Position numbers and translations under genes: made by a program. The notes under the pieces are model-generated. The model saw only the letters and a program-made list of their open reading frames with translations, was not told where the DNA came from and ran no database searches. DNA of 50,517 nucleotides, taken from contig JAUXSA010000100.1 of the NCBI GenBank assembly GCA_030681615.1, forward strand, positions 1 to 50,517, written 5' to 3'. The DNA comes from Bacteroidota bacterium. Lineage in GTDB: Bacteria; Bacteroidota; Bacteroidia; B-17B0; Aurantibacillaceae. Shown here in pieces: positions 44,606-50,517 of this stretch (the stretch's first letter is position 1; each line of letters opens with the position of its first letter).

Positions 44606-45879
44606 AAAATAATAATTTACCCGTAGCAGTAATTGGAGCCGGGCCGGTTGGAATGGCGGCCGCTGCGCATCTAACCAAAAGAAATATCCCTTTCATTCTT
44701 TTTGAAAGCCGTAATACGGTTGGTGGCAATATCACTTCATGGGCGCATGTAAATGTGTTCTCTCCTTGGAAATACAATGTAGATAAAGCCGCAAAAGAAT
44801 TATTAGACCGCGCGGGATGGACTCATCCGCCGGAAGAAAAAGTACACAGTGGTAAGGAGTTTATCGATCTCTATTTAAATCCGCTTGCTTCAATACCTGT
44901 CATAAAACCTCACATCCATCTTAACTCCAAAGTAGTAGCTATCGGAAGAAAGAACATGGATAAAATGAAGGATAAGCATCGTGAGAATGTGCCTTTTGTA
45001 ATTAGAGTAAAACAGGGTGACAAATACAATTTGTTCGAGGCAAAAGCGGTGATCGATGCAAGTGGTTCATGGCTTAATCCTAATCCGGTTGGCTCTGATG
45101 GAAACTTTGCTATTGGCGAAACAGAAAATGCTTCACGCATATTTTATGGGATTCCTGATGCGTCAAAAAAATCTGAAGAACGTTATGCTAACAAAAAGAT
45201 GGCTGTTGTAGGTTCTGGTCACTCTGCTATCAATACAATTTTTGAGCTAGAAAAGATCAAAGACAAATTTCCTGATACGGAGATCAATTGGATCCTTCGT
45301 AAACAAAATATAAAAGATGTTTATGGCGGACAGGCTAATGATCAGCTTGCCGCTCGTGGTGAATTAGGAATCAAGATAGAACAATTAGTGAATTCTGAAA
45401 AAGTAAATATCTACACCCCTTTTAGAATTGAGGAGATCCGCAAAATGGAATCCAAAGTAGCATTGATCGGTTACCAAGGCGACCGTCGCGCTATGATCCC
45501 CCATATTGATGAAATAATATCCAACACCGGTTCACGTCCCGATTTTTCATTCTTAGGTGAGATTAGATTAAGCGTCAGCAGTTCGGTTGAGAGCAGCGCA
45601 GCAATTGCTGACCTGATAGACCCCAATCTTCACAGCTGCGGTTCTGTTCGCCCACACGGCGAATTAGAACTAGCACATGCTGAAAAAGATTTTTACATCG
45701 TTGGGATAAAAAGCTACGGCCGTGCACCAACATTTTTAATGGCTACAGGTTACGAGCAGGTACGTTCGGTAGTAGCTGCGCTTGATGGTGATATGGAAGC
45801 AGCTCGTAAAGTTGAATTAGAATTGCCTGAAACAGGCGTTTGTAATTCAGGAAGAGGAGAAGGTGCTTGTTGTGCTTAA
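44602..45879 (+). CDS. ArsO-like FAD/NAD(P)-binding oxidoreductase
   Basis: 425 residues. N-terminal FAD Rossmann motif 'GAGPVG' (12-17) with 'LFESRNTVGGN' after it, a second dinucleotide motif 'VVGSGHSA' (about 199-206), 'ISNTGSRPDF' and a C-terminal FAD-contact segment 'IVGIKSYGRAPTFLMATGYEQ'. It resembles flavin-containing monooxygenases of the ArsO type found in ars operons, whose exact chemistry is not settled. The last 15 residues carry C414 and a terminal Cys pair (C423, C424), a feature shared with neighbouring products. It overlaps arsR and the MFS gene, so the genes are coupled. Confidence 0.8.
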   Translation: MKNNNLPVAVIGAGPVGMAAAAHLTKRNIPFILFESRNTVGGNITSWAHVNVFSPWKYNVDKAAKELLDRAGWTHPPEEKVHSGKEFIDLYLNPLASIPVIKPHIHLNSKVVAIGRKNMDKMKDKHRENVPFVIRVKQGDKYNLFEAKAVIDASGSWLNPNPVGSDGNFAIGETENASRIFYGIPDASKKSEERYANKKMAVVGSGHSAINTIFELEKIKDKFPDTEINWILRKQNIKDVYGGQANDQLAARGELGIKIEQLVNSEKVNIYTPFRIEEIRKMESKVALIGYQGDRRAMIPHIDEIISNTGSRPDFSFLGEIRLSVSSSVESSAAIADLIDPNLHSCGSVRPHGELELAHAEKDFYIVGIKSYGRAPTFLMATGYEQVRSVVAALDGDMEAARKVELELPETGVCNSGRGEGACCA

Positions 45880-47011
45880 CGCTACACTCAAATATTCATT
45901 GTTGTCATCATCAGTTTTAGCGTTGGCAGGATTGGGAGATTCATTTCTCTACATTTATCTTCCTGCCAACTATAAAAGCCTTGGCCTCTCGGTATTCTGG
46001 GTTGGTATTCTTTTGTCTGTTAACAGGTTCACGCGCTTATTGCTAAATTCCCGGGTAGCTTACCATTTAAGTAAGCATGGCATCAAAACTATTACGGTAG
46101 CAACAATTGTTATGGCAATATTAACAACGCTAATTTATGGCTTTGTTAATTCCATTTTTCTTTGGCTCATCGCTCGTGTATTGTGGGGCATATCATTTTC
46201 AACACTTCGTTTGAGTAATATCATTTATGCCTTACAACATAATAAGCAAGGTTTTTCATTAGGCCTTAGTAAAAGTATTACAGAGATCGGTTCTGTACTA
46301 GTTTTATTGATCGGCCCTGTTTTAATTTTACATTTCGAACGTAGTTTAACTTTTATCTTTCTTGCCTCACTTTCTGCAATTGGATTGCTTTTAGCTCTTG
46401 CTTTACCACAATTAAAAATTAAACCTGTAGCTCGCAAAGAGCTCATTCTTTCTTTTCCATCCGCATTAAATATATTGGTGTTGTTAAACACATTTGTTGT
46501 CGAAGGAATGCTGGTGGTTTTAACAGGTCGTTTAATTTATGATGGGATAAATATTTCTGCATTACAAGTTCTTACAATTGCAGGATTCTATTTGGCTTAT
46601 CGCCGTATATGCCTGATCTTCTTTTCTCCTCTTTCCGGATGGATGGCTGATAAATTCGGTTTTCAATCTTTATTTAATTATACAGCACTGTTTTTAGTTA
46701 TTGGAATCGCTCTAATAGCATTTGGTGTTACTTTACCCGGAATAATTATAGCCTTTACGTTCTCGGCTATGAATGCATCTGTAGCTCCAGGTAGTGCTTT
46801 AACTCAGCCCGCATCAATGGTCAAAGATATTTCAGACAATGCAACATGGCGTGATATTGGCGCCGCCTTTGGAACATTAACCGGATCATTATTGCTCAAT
46901 ATTTCTTACCTTCATATTGTATTTATGGTATCTCTTATTCCAATATCTATAGGTTTGTTCGTTCAATTCAATAACTCAAAAAAGAAAACTATCTACAATG
47001 GAATTAGCTGA
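45863..47011 (+). CDS. MFS transporter of the arsR operon
   Basis: 382 residues (GTG at 45863; GTG at 45872 has better spacing, 11 bases, from AGAGGAGA and may be the real start). About 12 hydrophobic helices, with 'GLGDSFLYIYLPANYKSLG' in helix 1 and 'SGWMADKFG' in the loop after helix 8, typical of the major facilitator superfamily. In ars operons MFS proteins such as ArsJ and ArsK export arsenic species, so efflux of the operon's ligand or its modified form is likely; the substrate is inferred. It overlaps the upstream gene and overlaps the sigma factor gene by 14 bp. Confidence 0.82.
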   Translation: MLVVLNATLKYSLLSSSVLALAGLGDSFLYIYLPANYKSLGLSVFWVGILLSVNRFTRLLLNSRVAYHLSKHGIKTITVATIVMAILTTLIYGFVNSIFLWLIARVLWGISFSTLRLSNIIYALQHNKQGFSLGLSKSITEIGSVLVLLIGPVLILHFERSLTFIFLASLSAIGLLLALALPQLKIKPVARKELILSFPSALNILVLLNTFVVEGMLVVLTGRLIYDGINISALQVLTIAGFYLAYRRICLIFFSPLSGWMADKFGFQSLFNYTALFLVIGIALIAFGVTLPGIIIAFTFSAMNASVAPGSALTQPASMVKDISDNATWRDIGAAFGTLTGSLLLNISYLHIVFMVSLIPISIGLFVQFNNSKKKTIYNGIS

Positions 47012-47570
47012 AGTATATACCAAGTTTCGTAAATCGCTGTTTAATTACATTTACAGCAAGATCAACAATCGTGAAGATGCGGAGGATATTTTGCAGAATG
47101 TGTTTGTAAAAATGCAAATCAATATTGACACACTTTATGATAAAGAAAAAATTCAAAACTGGTTATACAGGATCACCCGCAATGCCATTATAGATTACTA
47201 CCGTAGTAAAGGCAATAAAAAAAGCAATTTAGAGCTTACTGAAAAATTCCCGGCTGATCTTGACGAGGAACAATCTTCTGATAATACAAAAGGGATGGAT
47301 AAATGCGTGAAAGGATTTATTAACCAATTGCCTGAAGAATACAAATCCATAATTATTGATTCCGAATTAAAAGGCATCCCACAAAAGGAACTTTCTAAGA
47401 AATACGATCTCGAATACGTTACGCTTCGCTCACGTGTTCAACGTGGCCGTGAGCGCATCCATAAAATGTTCACAAAATGCTGTGCTATTGAAACAGATAA
47501 GCGTGGTAATATTCTCGAAGCTTCTTTAAAAACCGGTTGCGATACGTCATGCGACTCTTCTTGTAATTAG
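46998..47570 (+). CDS. ECF sigma factor (SigZ-like) with cysteine-rich tail
   Basis: 190 residues. Region 2 (about 10-72) has 'NREDAEDILQNVFVKM' and 'QNWLYRITRNAIIDYYR'; region 4 (about 108-158) has 'LPEEYKSIIIDSELKGIPQKELSKKY' split around the helix-turn-helix 'VTLRSRVQRGRERI'. Beyond region 4 it has C161, C162 and the tail 'GCDTSCDSSCN' (C181, C185, C189; CxxxCxxxC). No anti-sigma gene is adjacent. In the CorE group a cysteine-rich C-terminal domain senses metal directly, so this factor may do the same. Its ATG lies in the end of the MFS gene; the next gene starts 1 bp after its stop. Confidence 0.88.
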   Translation: MELAEVYTKFRKSLFNYIYSKINNREDAEDILQNVFVKMQINIDTLYDKEKIQNWLYRITRNAIIDYYRSKGNKKSNLELTEKFPADLDEEQSSDNTKGMDKCVKGFINQLPEEYKSIIIDSELKGIPQKELSKKYDLEYVTLRSRVQRGRERIHKMFTKCCAIETDKRGNILEASLKTGCDTSCDSSCN

Positions 47571-47571
47571 C

Positions 47572-47811
47572 ATGAAAGGTTTGATTGAAAAGGCGGCGTT
47601 TTACAAAACGCTTATCGACCTCATGAAAAATCGTAAGGATGATATAGCCATTCCTGAAAAAGATAAAGCTCAGTTCTGCTTTATGCTTCATGATGAAGTG
47701 TTAAACGAAACTCACAAGGTAGAGGTAAATGATCTTAATGAATGGCTTACTGATGGTAGTTTCCAGAAGCATGATAAACTCTATATTTCCTTTCTTATTA
47801 AGGAGAATTAA
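47572..47811 (+). CDS. 79-residue protein of the sigma-factor operon
   Basis: 79 residues, starting 1 bp after the sigma factor stop. It is charged, soluble and has one cysteine ('KAQFCFML'). 'DEVLNETHKVEVNDLNEWLTDGSFQKHDKLYISFLIKEN' looks like a small alpha-beta fold. No membrane helix or anti-sigma domain is visible. Coupling to the sigma gene makes it a candidate sigma-binding partner or accessory factor. Not recognised as a named family. Confidence 0.65.
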   Translation: MKGLIEKAAFYKTLIDLMKNRKDDIAIPEKDKAQFCFMLHDEVLNETHKVEVNDLNEWLTDGSFQKHDKLYISFLIKEN

Positions 47812-47872
47812 TTCCTTGCATCATTTTCTCTCCACTCCGTCTTTATAGGTATAACGTATAAAACTTAATACC

Positions 47873-48058
47873 ATGAAAAACGAAACAATAGAAGTTCTTG
47901 AGAAGAACAAAGTCGAAAAAAATGAATCTAGCTGCTGCGGCGGAGCTCCTTCTGCTAACGAGGATGCTTGCTGTAAACTGGATGAAGAAAAGAAAGCCGA
48001 AGGTGAATCAGGGTGCGGTTGCAACACCGATCCTAAGAAAAAATCTTCTTGCTGTTAA
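47873..48058 (+). CDS. cysteine-rich 61-residue protein
   Basis: 61 residues with eight cysteines arranged as four pairs or near pairs: C21/C22 ('SSCCGG'), C33/C34 ('ACCK'), C48/C50 ('GCGC') and C60/C61 (the C-terminal 'SSCC'). The rest is Glu/Lys-rich and likely unstructured without ligand. No signal peptide, so cytoplasmic. The pattern suggests a metallothionein-like binder of a soft metal or arsenite. It follows the sigma-factor operon by about 60 bp, on the same strand. Confidence 0.75.
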   Translation: MKNETIEVLEKNKVEKNESSCCGGAPSANEDACCKLDEEKKAEGESGCGCNTDPKKKSSCC

Positions 48059-48124
48059 GCATCATTTTTAAAAAGCAACGTCTTTAAAGGTTAATTCAAT
48101 TATTGTCTAACTAAAAAAAGAAAA

Positions 48125-48325
48125 ATGAGAAAGAGAATTCTTATGGCTACTTCCGCTTTAGCAATTACAGCGGGTAGTATCTTTGCCTACGCCAACACAG
48201 GCGGCAAAACAGTTGTTGCGAAAGCTTCAACAGAGCAATGCCCGCCTGAGTGCTGTAATGGTAACGGTGGCGATTGCGGCCCCGACCATTGCGGAAAAGG
48301 TGGCGAAGCATGTTGCGAAAAGTAA
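48125..48325 (+). CDS. exported cysteine-rich 66-residue protein
   Basis: 66 residues: a Sec signal peptide ('RKRILMATSALAITAGSIF', about 1-22) then a short Gly-rich mature part with seven cysteines (C39, C43, C44, C51, C56, C63, C64), including 'ECCNG' and the C-terminal 'ACCEK'. It is likely a periplasmic metal or metalloid chelator or carrier. A terminator begins 6 bp after its stop codon. Its cysteine-pair style matches the neighbouring 61- and 48-residue proteins, though sequence similarity is low. Confidence 0.75.
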   Translation: MRKRILMATSALAITAGSIFAYANTGGKTVVAKASTEQCPPECCNGNGGDCGPDHCGKGGEACCEK

Positions 48326-48330
48326 AACAA

Positions 48331-48360
48331 AAAGGTAGCCTTAGGGGCTACCTTTCTTTC
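48331..48360 (+). terminator. terminator after the exported cysteine-rich gene
   Basis: AAAGGTAGCC (48331-48340) pairs with GGCTACCTTT (48346-48355) around TTAGG, followed by CTTTCTTAAA. It lies 6 bp beyond the stop of the exported protein. The last small gene of the group starts 15 bp later, so it depends on read-through or its own promoter. Confidence 0.8.
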
Positions 48361-48375
48361 TTAAATAAAATCAAA

Positions 48376-48522
48376 ATGAAATTTATTGAATTATTAAAAA
48401 GTATTTATCGGTCAATTAAAGAGATCGATTTAAATTACTCTTACAGGGATTTACAATCCGAAGAAGAAATTATTGATGAGACCTCGCGATGTTGTAAATC
48501 AACCGAGATATTCTGTGAGTAG
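48376..48522 (+). CDS. 48-residue protein with C-terminal cysteines
   Basis: 48 residues from ATG 48376. The N-terminal two thirds is a likely amphipathic helix ('FIELLKSIYRSIKEIDLNY'), the end is 'SRCCKSTEIFCE' with C39, C40 and C47. The 'CC' near the C-terminus matches the other products of this cluster, which is the main reason to call it. A longer frame reaching back to 48274 runs through the previous gene and its terminator and is unlikely. Not recognised. Confidence 0.55.
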   Translation: MKFIELLKSIYRSIKEIDLNYSYRDLQSEEEIIDETSRCCKSTEIFCE

Positions 48523-48551
48523 TAATTTCGCGTTCCACTTCCTTCAGCTAT

Positions 48552-48604
48552 CAAAAAAAAGCCCTTGCTAATCAACGGCTTTTGTTGCGTAGACCCGGAG
48601 AGAT
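48552..48604 (-). other. possible tRNA 3'-end remnant with downstream terminator
   Basis: Read on the - strand, AATCTCTCCGGGTCTACG looks like the 3' half of a T-arm plus acceptor strand, followed by AACAAAAGCC, a loop, and GGGCTTTTTTTT, a hairpin with a T-run like those after tRNA genes. No 5' acceptor, D-arm or anticodon arm can be found upstream, so this is at best a fragment. tRNA 3' ends are common integration sites, which would fit repeats and unusual genes to the right. Confidence 0.3.
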
Positions 48605-48697
48605 TAACTTCGCTGATCTCTCCTAACCATAAGTCAAAATGCAAAAGTAATTTTGCTTCGCAAAATGCTTTTTGTTATTCCTTATGCTTTTGAAAAT
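48599..48697. repeat. hairpin repeat element, copy A
   Basis: Starts with a strong hairpin (48597-48623; stem GGAGAGATTAAC with GCTGATCTCTCC, triloop TTC), then CCATAAGTCAAAATGCAAAA, then ATTTTGC-TTC-GCAAAAT and GCTTTTTG. Its first 50 bases match copy B at 47 positions, offset 160 bp. The CATAAG/CTTATG ends also pair, making one long folded unit. Confidence 0.6.
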
Positions 48698-48721
48698 ATA
48701 CTTTAATAAAATAGTAGAAAA

Positions 48722-48754
48722 AGAGATTAGCTGCGCTGAGCTTGATGAAAAGTC
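48722..48754. repeat. hairpin repeat element, partial copy C
   Basis: AGAGATTAGCTGCGCTGAGC (from 48722) resembles the first hairpin of copies A and B with changed stem bases that still pair (TTAGC with GCTGA around TGC). The following AAAAGTCAA resembles the 'CATAAGTCAA' segment. The rest of the element is missing. Confidence 0.4.
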
Positions 48755-48758
48755 AAGA

Positions 48759-48855
48759 AGAGATTAACTCCGTTGATCTATCCTAACCATAAGTCAAAAT
48801 GCAAAAGTCGTTGTTTTGCAACGCTTTTTTGTTTTCCGCATCCGCTTTTGAAAGC
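48759..48855. repeat. hairpin repeat element, copy B
   Basis: GATTAAC-TCC-GTTGATC (48761-48777) is the first hairpin, followed by the conserved CCATAAGTCAAAATGCAAAA and a second hairpin CGTTG-TTTTG-CAACG flanked by CAAAAGT and CTTTTTTG. The second hairpin has a different sequence from that of copy A but the same position and flanks, which argues that structure is what is kept. Confidence 0.6.
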
Positions 48856-48879
48856 TTGCTTTCAACACCTCTGCTGAAA

Positions 48880-48910
48880 ACAAAAAAGTCCCGCCTTGCG
48901 GCGGGACTTT
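48880..48910 (-). terminator. strong reverse-strand terminator
   Basis: AAAGTCCCGCC (48885-48895) pairs perfectly with GGCGGGACTTT (48900-48910) around TTGC. On the - strand it is followed by TTTTGTTTTC. It would end transcription of the gene at 49115-50236, about 205 bp downstream of that gene's stop. Confidence 0.85.
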
Positions 48911-49114
48911 GGCGTTTATTAGTGGAGCATCAAGGCCACTTTTCAAACACATTCATGCAGGATCTTCAAATTTTAATAAAACTAAAGGCCTATATCTCAG
49001 CTTATTAAACAACTGCTTAAAGTTTAATTTTTGGGAATAAACTTGAAAAAAGTCAATAATTTACTTTTCTTGAAAATAGTTCGAACCCTTAATTAAAGAT
49101 ATATATACTACTAA

Positions 49115-50236
49115 TTAATATGGTGGTTTTAAAGTAAGACTGCTTCTATCCACTCCTTGCATCATACTATCCTCCGCTTCAATATTAGGATCATACCAAT
49201 CAGCTTTTTTTCTAGCCCATTGAATCCATCCTTGCGATAATTCACTAAATTCATCTTGAATAGGTTTTTTCTCAACTGCACTTATATAACTTCGAATAAA
49301 TTCAGCTTCTTGCCAACGTTTTGCATTTTGTAATAGTCCTTTAAACTTGATTAACTCTTCCTCCTTTTGTTTTTGTATGTTTTGTTTAATCCTGTTTCTT
49401 TCTCTTTCCTTATCCCAGTATTCTTTAATCCTTAAATCTTCGGCTATAATCTCTTTAACTTTTATTTCTATAAATGCAAGTATTTTAGATAACTGCTTTT
49501 CGATAGGTAATTTCCCATCCTTCCATTCATAAATTCTATAAGATCTTTCCTTTATTCTAAAACATAATTTACCTGAAGGGGAATCTTCTGCGGTTTTCCA
49601 GCTATACTTTGTATCAAGCATTACACGCTTCATCTTTTCCCTCAAACTAATTTCAAGCCTTATGTCATCTATAAGAATGAAAGTTCTATTTTCTTGAATT
49701 ACTTTATGACCTCTTAATCTTATTAGCTTAATGAATGTATCCATAAAACAAAGTGAACGGTTTACATTATCAGGAGAAACCTGGATACTCAATTGATCTC
49801 TATATGTGTGTACCAAACCTTTGCCATTTCCAAACCCGCTTGGTCTTTGTTTCATTAAAGTTTCTTTTGAAATTATAACCAATTTATCCGGATTATTTAA
49901 TTTTCCGGAAACATTTAGTGATAAAGAGAAGTCTGCTTCGATCTCTTTTTGTAGCTTCGATAATGGAGACTGAGCATTGTTTTCTTTATCTCCATCGTTT
50001 AAAAAAAGTGTAATTTCCTGATCACCCGAATGGCCTAATGAAAGTGATTCTATCTCAACTTCTTTCCTATATTGAATTTTTTGCCAGTGACCTGCTTTAG
50101 GTATAGGAATATCCATTTTTTTACAAATTTTCCTTAAACCGGAATCACTTATCAAATAGTTTTTTACAAGAGTAGTCATTGGTGTTGACCATACTAATTT
50201 ATAGAGATCTTCTCGTGTCAAAGTAATATTCTTCAT
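49115..50236 (-). CDS. HTH-like protein of unassigned family
   Basis: 373 residues. The N-terminal segment 'LTREDLYKLVWSTPMTTLVKNYLISDSGLRKICKKMDIPIPKAGHWQKI', here split over about residues 5-54, is a recognisable block seen in a widespread family of uncharacterised bacterial proteins; 'ISDSGLRKICKKMDIP' looks like a helix-turn-helix. The middle has mixed alpha-beta character, about 280-320 is a charged helix ('KERERNRIKQNIQKQKEEEL'), and the C-terminus has a Trp-rich stretch ('QGWIQWARKKADWYDP'). DNA binding is likely; role unknown. It stands alone, ending well before the reverse terminator at 48910. Confidence 0.75.
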   Translation of the reverse strand: MKNITLTREDLYKLVWSTPMTTLVKNYLISDSGLRKICKKMDIPIPKAGHWQKIQYRKEVEIESLSLGHSGDQEITLFLNDGDKENNAQSPLSKLQKEIEADFSLSLNVSGKLNNPDKLVIISKETLMKQRPSGFGNGKGLVHTYRDQLSIQVSPDNVNRSLCFMDTFIKLIRLRGHKVIQENRTFILIDDIRLEISLREKMKRVMLDTKYSWKTAEDSPSGKLCFRIKERSYRIYEWKDGKLPIEKQLSKILAFIEIKVKEIIAEDLRIKEYWDKERERNRIKQNIQKQKEEELIKFKGLLQNAKRWQEAEFIRSYISAVEKKPIQDEFSELSQGWIQWARKKADWYDPNIEAEDSMMQGVDRSSLTLKPPY

Positions 50237-50384
50237 AGCTATTTTTTTGTTAAACTTAAACTAAATTGTTGCAATTTAAAGAGCAAAATTATTCTATTCA
50301 TTAATTTTACAAATTAGATTCTATTTTTTAAATAGATATCACCACTTTCAAAAAAACATTTAATCCTGAATCTAATACAAACAT

Positions 50385-50517
50385 ATGACATCAAAAGTAA
50401 AAATCGCTTCGACAGAATTGACCGTTGAAAAATTAAGAACTTATCCCGGTTTTGAAACTTTCACAGATGAAAAAGCAATAGAAGCAATTACAAACATTAG
50501 GGCGCTCACCAGAATTG
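50385..50517 (+). CDS. start of an unknown gene, cut by the window end
   Basis: An ATG at 50385 opens a frame of 44 codons that runs off the end ('MTSKVKIASTELTVEKLRTY', then 'PGFETFTDEKAIEAI'). Divergent from the HTH-like gene with a 148-bp gap. Too short to identify. Confidence 0.5.
   Translation, partial: MTSKVKIASTELTVEKLRTYPGFETFTDEKAIEAITNIRALTRI

Larger units (their letters stand above)
48523..49114. other. 592-bp non-coding stretch
   Basis: No convincing gene. It holds a reverse-strand hairpin, a possible tRNA 3'-end remnant, two clear and one partial copy of a hairpin repeat, and a strong reverse terminator, each listed separately. A + frame at 48799-49008 runs across these structures and is not supported. 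Confidence 0.6.

Noticed and set aside
48799-49008. 69-codon forward frame
   Set aside because: It runs through the repeat element and the perfect terminator hairpin at 48885-48910.
49070-49100. tRNA T-loop-like GTTCGAACCC
   Set aside because: No matching T-stem, anticodon or acceptor arms around it on either strand.

Overview
The window comes from an AT-rich Bacteroidota chromosome. Seven proteins end in type IX secretion (T9SS) sorting domains of the 'YPNP...NGxYF...K' kind, and one ends in a gliding-motility type (type B) domain. It also has SprB-like repeats, a LytS/LytTR two-component pair, a cyanophycin synthetase, few Shine-Dalgarno sites, and promoter candidates that fit the Bacteroidota consensus (TTTG / TAnnTTTG). 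No rRNA, intact tRNA, CRISPR array or transposase was seen.

Layout. 1-6.1 kb: end of a Dps gene, an outer-membrane barrel, a reverse-strand cyanophycin synthetase, a coiled-coil lipoprotein and a periplasmic serine hydrolase. 6.1-12.4 kb: a LytS-type kinase and LytTR regulator followed by a tightly coupled efflux operon (TolC-like channel, HlyD-like adaptor, FtsX-like permease, ATPase). A clear pair of direct repeats lies between regulator and operon. 12.4-13 kb: a DHFR/RibD-like reductase.

13.1-36.2 kb: a large phosphorus-related locus in two divergent arms around a sensor kinase. The reverse arm holds a choice-of-anchor-I propeller protein, a purple-acid-phosphatase-like enzyme, a di-heme peroxidase, a PhoX-like protein, a second di-heme peroxidase and a mono-heme cytochrome c. 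The forward arm holds another purple-acid-phosphatase-like enzyme, a glycine-rich T9SS protein, a PhoD phosphatase, a third di-heme peroxidase and a PstS-like phosphate-binding lipoprotein. Each phosphatase type in these arms is known or thought to be iron-dependent, and a heme peroxidase with an unusual long helical N-terminal domain follows three of the four phosphatases (directly after PhoD, PhoX-like and the reverse-arm PAP). This repeated pairing is one of two candidates for an undescribed system.

36.4-44.1 kb: a SprB-repeat adhesin, a cold-shock protein, a TerC-family membrane protein with a structured upstream region, a T9SS redoxin resembling iodothyronine deiodinase, HemD, and a small operon with a GreA/GreB C-terminal-domain protein.

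44.2-48.5 kb: the second candidate system, a compact operon of an ArsR-type repressor with a CxC site, an ArsO-like flavoprotein, an MFS transporter and an ECF sigma factor with a cysteine-rich tail, then a 79-residue protein and three tiny cysteine-rich proteins (61, 66 and 48 residues). Cysteine pairs recur at the ends of nearly all products, suggesting sensing, binding and export of a soft metal or metalloid such as arsenite. Substrate and function are inference.

48.5-50.5 kb: a non-coding stretch with repeated hairpin elements and a possible tRNA 3'-end remnant, a strong reverse terminator, a protein of an unassigned HTH-like family, and the start of an unknown gene. This may be the edge of an integrated element.
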